This document shows, in pieces, positions 1 to 4,900 of a stretch of 6,353 nucleotides of DNA. Every line of letters begins with the position of its first letter. Within the stretch, counting starts at the first letter, position 1. The notes beneath the pieces were generated by a model. The model did not search any database. It worked only from the letters and a program-made list of their open reading frames with translations, and had not been told where the DNA came from. The stretch spans positions 1-6,353 of the forward strand of contig JAKAOI010000146.1 of assembly GCA_021812265.1 (NCBI GenBank), in the 5' to 3' direction. Made by a program: the position numbers and the translations under genes. Source of the DNA: Chloroflexota bacterium. Lineage in GTDB: Bacteria; Chloroflexota; Ktedonobacteria; Ktedonobacterales; JACDGC01.

Positions 1-75
1 CGCAATGGCCACCCAAGACTGCGTATTGAACGCATGGGTGAAGTGGTAAAGTGGTTTAATAAGTATTTTGCCTGA
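1..75 (+). CDS. C-terminal end of a probable S9 (prolyl oligopeptidase-like) peptidase, 5' truncated
   Basis: Frame 1 reads 24 sense codons and then TGA at 73-75; the rest of the gene lies left of the window. The visible tail contains GHPRLRIERMGEVVKWFNKY. A basic Arg-Leu-Arg-Ile stretch followed by an amphipathic helix ending in Trp-Phe-x-Lys-Tyr is what I know from the extreme C-terminus of dipeptidyl-peptidase/acylaminoacyl-peptidase type alpha/beta hydrolases of family S9, where it follows the catalytic His. The catalytic residues themselves are not in the window. A strong terminator begins 10 bases after the stop, which supports a real gene end. The family call rests on a short tail and could be another alpha/beta hydrolase; that this is a coding 3' end is much surer than the name. 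Confidence 0.55.
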   Translation, partial: RNGHPRLRIERMGEVVKWFNKYFA

Positions 76-84
76 TATATCAGA

Positions 85-126
85 CCGGACAGAGCGGGAA
101 TCACCTAATCTGTCCGGCGCTTTTTT
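85..126 (+). terminator. Rho-independent terminator of the upstream plus-strand gene
   Basis: A perfect 8-bp stem CCGGACAG (85-92) / CTGTCCGG (110-117) with a 17-nt loop is followed by CGC and six T (121-126). It lies 10 bases after the stop codon of the plus-strand gene. Read on the minus strand the hairpin has no T run after it, so it should serve only the plus-strand transcript, although it would meet read-through from the convergent membrane-protein gene. Confidence 0.88.
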
Positions 127-134
127 AATTTATA

Positions 135-166
135 GCTTTTGCTTGGATGTTGTGAGAAGCGAAAAC
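135..166 (-). repeat. Imperfect inverted repeat just after the stop of the membrane-protein gene
   Basis: GCTTTTGCTT (135-144) and AAGCGAAAAC (157-166) pair over 9 of 10 positions (one G-T, one mismatch) around a 12-nt loop. It lies 10 bases past the stop codon of the minus-strand gene at 176, where a 3' hairpin would be expected. No T run follows it on the minus strand, so it is at best a weak or rho-assisted 3' end. Confidence 0.3.
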
Positions 167-175
167 TCCACTCTG

Positions 176-1600
176 TTATCTCGCCTTTTCGCTGCCTGCC
201 GCGCCATACCATAGTGTTGCGGCAATTGCTGCGCCGATACCTAATAACCCAAGTGTTGTTACAATATATCCTGCGCCATATGTGGCAGGAGATAAGAAGA
301 CAAACACTATGCCTCCGATGAATGTTATTGTTACCCCGGCCAGCGTAATCAGCGAGATGAGTTCAATTTTACCGCTGATAAGCCGTTGCGCGGCAATGAG
401 CGCTAAAACGATTGCCGGCAGCAAGAATAATCCGATATCTTGATGCAGCCAAGTAAACACTGCGTCATTGACGGCTCCTTTTGCTGCGGGATCACCGGCT
501 CCAAAGTATGCTTCGTGCATTTCAATGGCAAATCCGCCGATAACCACCATCGAAAAACTCAGAATCCATGTCCACGCTGAAACATATAAAGCCGGCAGGC
601 GTAAATGTTTGATGATGGCGTTTATCGCAACAGCCAGCGCTAAAATAACCCCACCGCCCATAACAAATACGCCGGTTACAATATCATCCCCGGCTATACC
701 GTTGGCGCCGTTTACAAAATATGTTGGGATTTGCCACTGCGAAATTGCCGCAATACTATAGATCAGCGTCATAGCAATTACGCCAAATCCAATCATACTT
801 GCGCCGATGCGCGCCGCAATTTTTGTTCCGCCGGTTAACGAGCGATAGCCGAACTGCACACTGAGCAGCAGCACAGTAAGCCCCATAGCGGCAACCGCCA
901 TTTCATGTGAATGAGATCCAACCAATGCGGCGGCAAAATCACTTCCGGAACCAAAACCGGCAAATTTGGAAAAATTCCCCAGCGCAGGTGGCGCATTGAC
1001 GCCAAATTCCATAATCCACCCAGCAAGATGCCCCATAATTGCCGCAACGAGCATTGACCCCGCCGCTAAAAATGACGCATAAAACGGAATAGTGCGGGTG
1101 TTGATTGCGTTTATCTTCCATTCATTGACCATGCCAACCAGCAAGACAATAAGAATTTCGTCCAGCGCAAAAAAACCAAATATTTGTGTCCACATTGCCA
1201 CTTCAGAACCCGGAATAGAACGATCCCATATTCCTCCTACAGCGGCAAGAATAGTTGCGGCTAAAACACCGCCGGTAATCCATTGGCGCGTGTGTGTGGA
1301 TTGAAGACATAAAATTTGGCAGGTAAGCAGCGCCATCAATCCCACCATGCCAATGAGCAGCCCATGCAAAAACATAACGTGCGCATAATCAGGCGATGCG
1401 GATGCGCTTGTTTCCGACATAAATGGGTTGGAAACGAAAATGCTCATCAAGGTAAACAGCGAAAGCCAACCGATTACAAAGAGAATTTCGTGTCGTGGCG
1501 TAAGCCAAGGGAAGCGTCGGATTGGCGCTATGTCGCTGTTATCATATGCCTGGATATCAACTGGAATATCGGGCATTTTTACACTTTTGTGTACAGACAT
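176..1600 (-). CDS. Uncharacterised ~12-TM membrane protein with intramembrane histidines (remote haem-copper oxidase/NnrS flavour)
   Basis: A 474-residue protein. The start is the ATG at 1598-1600 because a perfect AGGAGG lies six bases upstream; a longer frame from 1615 would translate the ribosome binding site. After about 37 polar residues, 11-12 hydrophobic helices follow, roughly at 38-56, 74-98, 107-126, 139-158, 172-198, 222-250, 261-287, 311-332, 337-362, 378-407, 412-436 and 445-466. Histidines sit in or at helix ends: His74 and His79 (HG), His191, His230 and His232 (SHSHEM), His362 and His386. Acidic residues are also buried (LDEIL, helix 4). Twelve helices with several helix histidines recall haem-copper oxidase subunit I, and SHSHEM recalls the HxHEM motif of NnrS-like proteins. 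However, the canonical HCO set (HPEVY, His-His pair) is absent, so I assign no reaction. It is a single gene with its own promoter and no oxidase subunit II or cytochrome beside it. The coding call is very secure; the function is unknown. Confidence 0.88.
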   Translation of the reverse strand: MSVHKSVKMPDIPVDIQAYDNSDIAPIRRFPWLTPRHEILFVIGWLSLFTLMSIFVSNPFMSETSASASPDYAHVMFLHGLLIGMVGLMALLTCQILCLQSTHTRQWITGGVLAATILAAVGGIWDRSIPGSEVAMWTQIFGFFALDEILIVLLVGMVNEWKINAINTRTIPFYASFLAAGSMLVAAIMGHLAGWIMEFGVNAPPALGNFSKFAGFGSGSDFAAALVGSHSHEMAVAAMGLTVLLLSVQFGYRSLTGGTKIAARIGASMIGFGVIAMTLIYSIAAISQWQIPTYFVNGANGIAGDDIVTGVFVMGGGVILALAVAINAIIKHLRLPALYVSAWTWILSFSMVVIGGFAIEMHEAYFGAGDPAAKGAVNDAVFTWLHQDIGLFLLPAIVLALIAAQRLISGKIELISLITLAGVTITFIGGIVFVFLSPATYGAGYIVTTLGLLGIGAAIAATLWYGAAGSEKAR

Positions 1601-1606
1601 ATTGTT

Positions 1607-1612
1607 CCTCCT
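1607..1612 (-). promoter_or_regulatory. Ribosome binding site that fixes the start of the membrane-protein gene
   Basis: On the minus strand AGGAGG is followed by AACAAT and then ATG (1600-1598). An upstream in-frame ATG at 1615-1613 directly abuts the AGGAGG, so starting there would place the Shine-Dalgarno inside the coding region. The 474-aa start is therefore preferred over the 479-aa one. Confidence 0.85.
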
Positions 1613-1639
1613 CATGATAGAAAGGAAGAAATCATATGG

Positions 1640-1656
1640 CTGCTTTTACAAAGCAG
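1640..1656 (-). repeat. Short perfect hairpin in the leader of the membrane-protein gene
   Basis: CTGCTTT (1640-1646) and AAAGCAG (1650-1656) form a 7-bp stem with a 3-nt loop, about 40-56 bases ahead of the start codon of the minus-strand gene. It lies inside the predicted roughly 110-nt leader. No T run follows, so it is not a terminator; any role in mRNA stability or control is unproven. Confidence 0.4.
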
Positions 1657-1683
1657 TCAGTGTGACCTTTCATGTTGTGAGTA

Positions 1684-1713
1684 TGAAAGAGCAAATATTG
1701 TATCTCTCTTTCA
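1684..1713 (-). promoter_or_regulatory. 8-bp inverted repeat at the predicted transcription start of the membrane-protein gene
   Basis: TGAAAGAG (1684-1691) and CTCTTTCA (1706-1713) are perfect inverted copies separated by 14 bases. The promoter at 1719-1746 would start transcription at about 1712. The repeat is thus either an operator covering +1 to +30 or a hairpin at the 5' end of the mRNA. The symmetry is directly visible; the role is inferred from position. Confidence 0.45.
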
Positions 1714-1718
1714 CACGT

Positions 1719-1746
1719 AGTATAGATGATAAAACACACATATCAA
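1719..1746 (-). promoter_or_regulatory. Sigma-70-type promoter of the membrane-protein gene
   Basis: On the minus strand TTGATA (1746-1741, five of six consensus) is followed by a 16-bp spacer and TATACT (1724-1719, five of six). It points at the gene starting at 1600 and predicts a leader of about 110 nt. A second, weaker candidate lies further upstream on the same strand (TTGAAT 1864-1859, 18 bp, CATACT 1840-1835). Confidence 0.65.
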
Positions 1747-1759
1747 TCTCAATCTTTCA

Positions 1760-1785
1760 GTGATTGCGCACATTTTGCCGTGATT
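1760..1785. promoter_or_regulatory. Direct repeat GTGATT with 20-bp period upstream of the -35 box
   Basis: GTGATT occurs at 1760-1765 and again at 1780-1785, exactly 20 bp apart (about two helical turns), beginning 14 bases upstream of the -35 hexamer of the minus-strand promoter. Nearby TCAATC is doubled in tandem (1743-1754) across the -35 box. In-phase direct repeats just upstream of -35 are typical of tandem activator binding. No specific regulator can be named. Confidence 0.35.
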
Positions 1786-1822
1786 TTTTGACCCTTTGAA
1801 GCATAAAATTGTTATAGAAACA

Positions 1823-1834
1823 GCCCATTTGGGC
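1823..1834. repeat. Small 5-2-5 inverted repeat in the divergent intergenic region
   Basis: GCCCA (1823-1827), TT, TGGGC (1830-1834). It is a compact symmetric site between the divergent promoters of the membrane-protein and phosphatase genes and could be an operator. No known consensus was recognised. Confidence 0.25.
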
Positions 1835-1870
1835 AGTATGTGATATATTTATGAACACATTCAATGTATG

Positions 1871-1987
1871 CCCAGCGTTTTATGTGATGGATTATGCAGT
1901 GGCAGGCGACAGTTGTGTATAATAACAGAGACACCACACCCTGCAGCGCAGATTTGCCAACAGCAATTTCAACGCTATGACGCTGGG
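1871..1987 (+). repeat. Long-range 8-bp inverted repeat ahead of the phosphatase gene
   Basis: CCCAGCGT (1871-1878) is perfectly complementary to ACGCTGGG (1980-1987), with 101 bases between that hold smaller complementary words. If transcribed on the plus strand these arms could form the closing stem of a folded leader. No conserved core of a known riboswitch was recognised. A candidate promoter at 1918-1923 lies between the arms, which argues against both being in the main transcript. Confidence 0.25.
1918..1923 (+). promoter_or_regulatory. Candidate -10 box for the histidine phosphatase gene
   Basis: A perfect TATAAT stands at 1918-1923 on the plus strand, about 180 bases before the phosphatase start. 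No good -35 hexamer lies 16-18 bp upstream, so it would be weak or activator-dependent. No better plus-strand promoter was found between it and 2102. Confidence 0.3.
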
Positions 1988-2101
1988 TGGAAAATATTGC
2001 CGTTTTGCCTGGATACATTATATGGTGGTTGGCTTGCTCCTGCCTGTTATATGGCGTGCCCGGCGCTTTTTTTATCGGCAAAAATAAATAATGGAATTTT
2101 T

Positions 2102-2905
2102 ATGAGTAATGTAACTGAAAAACTGAGCCTTTATTCTACCGGAGATACTATAGAGGCGCCGGCGCGCGAAACTGAAACCCAGCGAACTGCCACTATTTAT
2201 TTGGTCCGCCATGGCCAGTCTGAATTTAACGTAAGCCGCCGGCTGCCCGGCCAATTAAAAGGCATTCATCTTACCGAACAAGGTAAAAAAGAAGCTGCAG
2301 ATTTAGGAAACGCTATTAAAGATATGCCTTTGTCGGCGATTATATCCAGCCCTTTGGAACGCGCGTATGAAACGGCGGATCTTGTGCGTGGCTTTCACGA
2401 TGTCCCAATCCATATTGATGATCGCCTGATGGATACGGGTATGGGTGAATGGGCAGGCCAAGACGCGCATGAACTGGCTAAAGTTAACCCACTGTGGGCA
2501 GAATATGTGCGCCGCCCAACACAGCCGCCGGCCGGAGTTGATGGCGTAGAAGGCTTTTATGCGGTGCTTCAGCGGGTGATTGCCGCAGTGGAAGACGCCC
2601 GGCATAACTTGGAGTATGGCGAACATATTATGTTTGTGGCGCACGCCGACCCAATTAAACTGATTATCTCACATTATCTGCGGCTGCCCATTGAAAATTC
2701 GGCGTGGCTGTTTATCCCCAACGCATCGATCACTATTCTTTCATTTACCGGTAAGGAAGATCCCCGCGTAAAGGCGCTTACCTGGACACCGGCTCCGGCG
2801 TGGCTGCGCTCTGACGCAGCGCCACAAACAAGCGGCGAATTGCCGAAAAACGCGAAGCCGCAAAAAAATGTTGAGCCGCGAAAAAAAGTACACGCCATAA
2901 AATAG
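2102..2905 (+). CDS. Histidine phosphatase (phosphoglycerate mutase-like) superfamily protein
   Basis: A 267-residue cytoplasmic protein. The frame is open back to 1868, but I start at ATG 2102: the segment before it has no family similarity, and homology begins only at residue 31. A weak GGA lies at 2093-2095. After a ~28-residue polar extension comes the signature LVRHGQSEFN with Arg36 and the phospho-acceptor His37. Then follow SSPLERAYET (Arg87) and RLMDTGMGEWAG, where the usual proton-donor Glu is Asp111. The second catalytic His is in VAHADPIK (His181). Members dephosphorylate small phospho-metabolites or phosphoproteins, or act as phosphoglycerate mutases; sequence alone does not give the substrate. 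The core ends near 235, and a basic Lys/Pro-rich tail with degenerate repeats closes the protein. Its DNA contains two A7 tracts (2862-2868, 2881-2887). The gene stands alone, convergent with the SPFH gene. Confidence 0.9.
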   Translation: MSNVTEKLSLYSTGDTIEAPARETETQRTATIYLVRHGQSEFNVSRRLPGQLKGIHLTEQGKKEAADLGNAIKDMPLSAIISSPLERAYETADLVRGFHDVPIHIDDRLMDTGMGEWAGQDAHELAKVNPLWAEYVRRPTQPPAGVDGVEGFYAVLQRVIAAVEDARHNLEYGEHIMFVAHADPIKLIISHYLRLPIENSAWLFIPNASITILSFTGKEDPRVKALTWTPAPAWLRSDAAPQTSGELPKNAKPQKNVEPRKKVHAIK

Positions 2906-2913
2906 ATTATGGC
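2881..2913 (-). terminator. Hairpin between convergent genes, probable terminator of the SPFH gene
   Basis: GCCATAA (2894-2900) and TTATGGC (2907-2913) form a perfect 7-bp stem with a 6-nt loop that spans the phosphatase stop codon. On the minus strand the stem is followed by GTGTAC and then seven T (complement of 2887-2881), which fits termination of the SPFH transcript some 30 bases after its stop. On the plus strand only TTTTT at about 2926-2930 follows, 12 bases on, so termination of the phosphatase mRNA there would be weaker. The six-base gap before the T run makes this imperfect. Confidence 0.5.
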
Positions 2914-2945
2914 AAATAGTTGTAGTTTTTGGGAAAAGCCTGTTC

Positions 2946-3824
2946 TTATGTTTTTGCTGCGGGGTTGGGTTTCTGCTTCTGTATAATCTGCTGCATAAAT
3001 TGCGGTGAAGGCGGTGGCAATCCGCGGCGCAGCAAATCTAAATACGCCTGAAGGGCAATGACATCTTCCGGTGGCAGATCGGGCAATTTTTCGCGTATTT
3101 CCTGAATATCTTTGATAAGTCCCGAAACTCGTTCATGCGAAATAGCAATTTCGACTTGGGCCGCCAATTTATCTGAATTACTGTCAAAATCAACCCAATA
3201 GACTGTTTCAAGGATCAGGCCGTATGGCTTAAAAATCTCGTTAACACTATCTCGCAGCACTTGAATAAAATCTTCACGGGTATCGATACGCTCAAAAGCT
3301 TGCTTGGGATAATGCAGCGCAAGGTGTTTTGCGGCGACATTTATGGTTTGATCTACCATCTGTCCAAGTTCATCTATAGTTGTATCCGGTGTTTTTTCGC
3401 TTTGTCGCATATCCATTAAAAGCGTCATTTTTATCATTGTATCGATAAGCGTAATTTCCGGGGAAATTCTCCAGCGAATTTGCAGTTCTGCGTAAAAACG
3501 CTCATTGCTGTCACTTGGCCGCATGTTATTTAATTTGATTTTTTGCGTGCGCAGCTGCATGTTTACGCATTGATTGGGAAAGATATTTTCGATACCGGGA
3601 ATAATAAATATTGCGCCGGGCTGCCCGATATGATGCATATGCCCAAAACGATATACAATCGGCCGGTGAGGATCGATGGTTGTTTTCATGAATATCTTAA
3701 AGCCGGCTATCAACGCTGCCATACAGATAATAACGCTAAGCCAAGCCATTCTTGGCGCATAGATAATTGCTGTTATAGTCAATCCAAGAATAGTAATAAG
3801 AAAGATTCGCACGGATGTATTCAT
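2946..3824 (-). CDS. SPFH/band-7 (stomatin/prohibitin-like) membrane protein
   Basis: A 292-residue protein. Two hydrophobic segments at about 5-23 and 27-45 form an N-terminal membrane anchor. A band-7 domain follows from about 52: IVYRFGHMHHIGQPGAIFII, then a Pro-Gly-Ile-Glu turn, a beta-rich stretch with YAELQIRWRI, and the domain-closing YGLILETVYWVDFD near 201-214. A helical segment (AAQVEIAISHER) and a proline-rich tail with PPPSP end the protein. SPFH proteins oligomerise at membranes and organise microdomains or protease complexes. No NfeD-like gene or FtsH/HflC partner lies beside it, so the exact subfamily stays open. The start ATG at 3824-3822 has no recognisable Shine-Dalgarno, and no in-frame ATG lies just upstream. 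No clear promoter was found; a 394-base gap with an inverted-repeat element lies ahead of it. Confidence 0.88.
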   Translation of the reverse strand: MNTSVRIFLITILGLTITAIIYAPRMAWLSVIICMAALIAGFKIFMKTTIDPHRPIVYRFGHMHHIGQPGAIFIIPGIENIFPNQCVNMQLRTQKIKLNNMRPSDSNERFYAELQIRWRISPEITLIDTMIKMTLLMDMRQSEKTPDTTIDELGQMVDQTINVAAKHLALHYPKQAFERIDTREDFIQVLRDSVNEIFKPYGLILETVYWVDFDSNSDKLAAQVEIAISHERVSGLIKDIQEIREKLPDLPPEDVIALQAYLDLLRRGLPPPSPQFMQQIIQKQKPNPAAKT

Positions 3825-3906
3825 TGAAAAGACAGACGCAGCGACTCTTGTTTTAGACGTGGTGTCGCCTCACTGCGCCGACTCCTTTCATGTATTGCAA
3901 GGCAAA

Positions 3907-3929
3907 ACAGGCGCCAATCAGCGCGCTGC
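3907..3929 (-). repeat. GC-rich hairpin upstream of the SPFH gene
   Basis: On the minus strand GGCGC and GCGCC pair around a loop that itself contains the 10-base palindrome CAGCGCGCTG, followed by TGTTTTG. It resembles a weak terminator or attenuator between the 3951-4086 element and the SPFH start codon, but the T run is interrupted. If real, it could provide conditional termination of a long SPFH leader. Confidence 0.25.
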
Positions 3930-3950
3930 GCCGCAATTTGGCAAATAATT

Positions 3951-4086
3951 TAGGACTTTCGCTTGAAAGAAAAACACATGCTTCTTGTATCTGCAACAAA
4001 GGGAGGTCTGGGGACATCCCAAAACCCCGACAAGTGGCGTCGCCCTTTGTACATCCCCGATTTTCCATGCTGCAGCGAAAGTCCTG
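3951..4086. repeat. 136-bp inverted-repeat element with flanking TAATT: MITE-like insertion or structured RNA
   Basis: AGGACTTTCGCT (3952-3963) is a perfect 12-bp inverted copy of AGCGAAAGTCCT (4074-4085). Each arm has one extra base outside, and then the same 5 bp, TAATT, stands at 3946-3950 and 4087-4091. That is the layout of a miniature transposable element with terminal inverted repeats and a 5-bp target duplication. Inside, ACAAAGGG (3996-4003) pairs with CCCTTTGT (4043-4050). Within that, GTC-T-GGGG (4006-4013) pairs with CCCC-GAC (4025-4031). On the plus strand CTTTC-GCTT-GAAAG also allows a competing 5' hairpin. The nested arms around an asymmetric bubble also resemble a folded RNA such as a 6S-like or leader RNA. 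Frames through it look non-coding. The repeat structure is certain; its nature is not. Confidence 0.6.
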
Positions 4087-4126
4087 TAATTAACAGAAAA
4101 TGAGATCTTTTGCCGCTTTTATATGA

Positions 4127-4159
4127 ACAGCAGCGTGATGAGATGTGATGAACTGCTGT
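4127..4159. repeat. 7-bp hairpin with a doubled GTGATGA in its loop
   Basis: ACAGCAG (4127-4133) pairs with CTGCTGT (4153-4159). The 19-nt loop contains GTGATGA twice (4135-4141 and 4145-4151), ten bases apart. It lies between the inverted-repeat element and the fur gene. TTTTT follows only 11 bases later on the plus strand, so it is not a standard terminator. Confidence 0.35.
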
Positions 4160-4192
4160 AGCCGGAGCGTTTTTATACAGAACGCAGCGCTT

Positions 4193-4208
4193 GCGGCTTA
4201 GCGGCTAA
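4193..4208. repeat. Tandem octamer repeat after the fur gene
   Basis: GCGGCTTA (4193-4200) is followed directly by GCGGCTAA (4201-4208), and CGGCGCT continues the pattern. It is a short local duplication abutting the plus-strand terminator hairpin. No function can be assigned. Confidence 0.3.
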
Positions 4209-4235
4209 CGGCGCTCTTTCAGCGCTGTGTTTTTT
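4208..4235 (+). terminator. Plus-strand intrinsic terminator overlapping the 3' end of the fur-family gene
   Basis: An 8-bp stem, 4208-4215 with 4221-4228 (one G-T pair), closes a 5-nt loop and is followed by G and six T (4230-4235). In this orientation it is a textbook terminator for plus-strand transcription. On the minus strand no T run follows, so it does not serve the fur gene whose last codons it contains. There is no convincing plus-strand gene just upstream, which suggests an unannotated plus-strand transcript from the 3.83-4.2 kb gap or protection of fur from antisense reading. Confidence 0.65.
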
Positions 4236-4656
4236 CGCATTCCGCGCAGATTCCGGTCAGGGCTAAATGGTCGGCGCGAATGTTGAACCCATAGCGCAAC
4301 CGGGTTTGTTCGCGCAGTTCAGTAAAAATTTCATCCGCTACTTCCCAGCGCCGCCGGCATTTCTCACAAATCAGGTGATGATGAGGGTGCGCGCCGATGA
4401 GTTCATACTCTGCAGCTTGGTCATCAAAGCGTGTTTCAGAAATAATATTATGTTTGCGCAGTGTTTCCAGCGTGCGGTAAACGGTGCCTTGGTGAATGGC
4501 CGGAATATGTTCGCGCGCGCGTTCACCGATTATCTCTGCGGTGAGGCGCTGATTTGTTCCTTCATCGATTACATGCAGTATAATAATCCGCTGCGTAGTT
4601 ATTTTTACACCATATCGTGTCAGCAGCTCTTTATATTGGGAATAGGGATCGCTCAT
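4219..4656 (-). CDS. Fur-family metal-dependent transcriptional regulator
   Basis: A 145-residue protein of normal Fur length. The N-terminal winged helix (about 8-85) includes TTQRIIILHVID and the recognition region HQGTVYRTLETLRKHNII. The dimerisation/metal domain follows: AHPHHHLICEKC (His90, His92-94, Cys97, Cys100), Asp/Glu-rich residues, His130, and CAEC (Cys137, Cys140). The two CxxC pairs form the structural zinc site of Fur, PerR and Zur proteins. The His that normally precedes the T/S-A-E/D motif at the end of the first helical region (H-P-T-A in PerR, H-x-S-A in Fur) is absent: here it reads NQRLTAEII. Subtype (iron, zinc, manganese or peroxide sensing) cannot be fixed. A good AAAAGGG lies six bases before the ATG. 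No palindromic Fur/PerR box is visible near its promoter, so autoregulation is not apparent. It is transcribed alone. Confidence 0.93.
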   Translation of the reverse strand: MSDPYSQYKELLTRYGVKITTQRIIILHVIDEGTNQRLTAEIIGERAREHIPAIHQGTVYRTLETLRKHNIISETRFDDQAAEYELIGAHPHHHLICEKCRRRWEVADEIFTELREQTRLRYGFNIRADHLALTGICAECEKTQR

Positions 4657-4662
4657 TGAATA

Positions 4663-4669
4663 CCCTTTT
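4663..4669 (-). promoter_or_regulatory. Ribosome binding site of the fur-family gene
   Basis: AAAAGGG on the minus strand, six bases from ATG at 4656-4654, supports the chosen start. Confidence 0.6.
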
Positions 4670-4800
4670 AAAAGAAATAATGTTTTGCGTTGCAGAATGC
4701 GCCTGCGCTGCGTGGCAAACCGTGTTTGCGCATGCTATGCCGCTATTTCCTTGCGGATTCTTGCTGTAATCTCACGAGTGTTTGTTGTGGCGGAAAAATC

Positions 4801-4900
4801 TTGCCGGAACATAAACATACTATAGAGCATAAGAGATGAAAGCGCAAGAGGAAGATGAACGTTTTCTTGAAGCGTTTTGTTGCTGTTACGGTTCCGGCAA
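4801..4900. repeat. 10-bp perfect inverted repeat in the nuoN-fur spacer, with a third partial copy
   Basis: TTGCCGGAAC (4801-4810) and GTTCCGGCAA (4891-4900) are perfect inverted copies 80 bases apart. A third related word, CTTTGCCGG (4931-4939), pairs with CCGGCAAAAG (4894-4903) with one bulge. Thus the middle copy can pair with either flank, giving two mutually exclusive hairpins. No T run follows either, and no flanking target duplication is seen. Confidence 0.45.
4819..4847 (-). promoter_or_regulatory. Candidate promoter of the fur-family gene
   Basis: On the minus strand TTGCGC (4847-4842) is followed by exactly 17 bp and TATAGT (4824-4819, five of six). It would start transcription at about 4812 and give a leader of roughly 155 nt before the ATG at 4656. 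The -35 is poor. It sits inside the 4801-4900 inverted repeat. Confidence 0.4.

Noticed and set aside
468..1763. Plus-strand ORFs opposite the membrane-protein gene
   Set aside because: They are antisense shadows of a strongly hydrophobic minus-strand gene with a proper promoter and ribosome binding site.
1890..1910. Cobalamin riboswitch-like GCCACTG on the minus strand
   Set aside because: Only this heptamer matches; the rest of the conserved core is absent and it points away from the nearest gene start on that strand.
1868..2101. 78-residue N-terminal extension of the histidine phosphatase frame
   Set aside because: The segment has no resemblance to the family and a Cys-rich, random-looking composition. 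It contains a perfect TATAAT, and the fold starts well after the ATG at 2102.
3853..4068. Minus-strand ORF through the inverted-repeat element
   Set aside because: The composition looks non-coding, no ribosome binding site precedes it, and it runs through the repeat arms. A GGAG followed by a GTG with five more codons and stop near 3853 was also seen, but is too short to support.
3890..4093. Plus-strand ORF across the same element
   Set aside because: Random-looking sequence rich in Arg, Cys and Pro with no family resemblance; the inverted repeats explain the openness of the frames.
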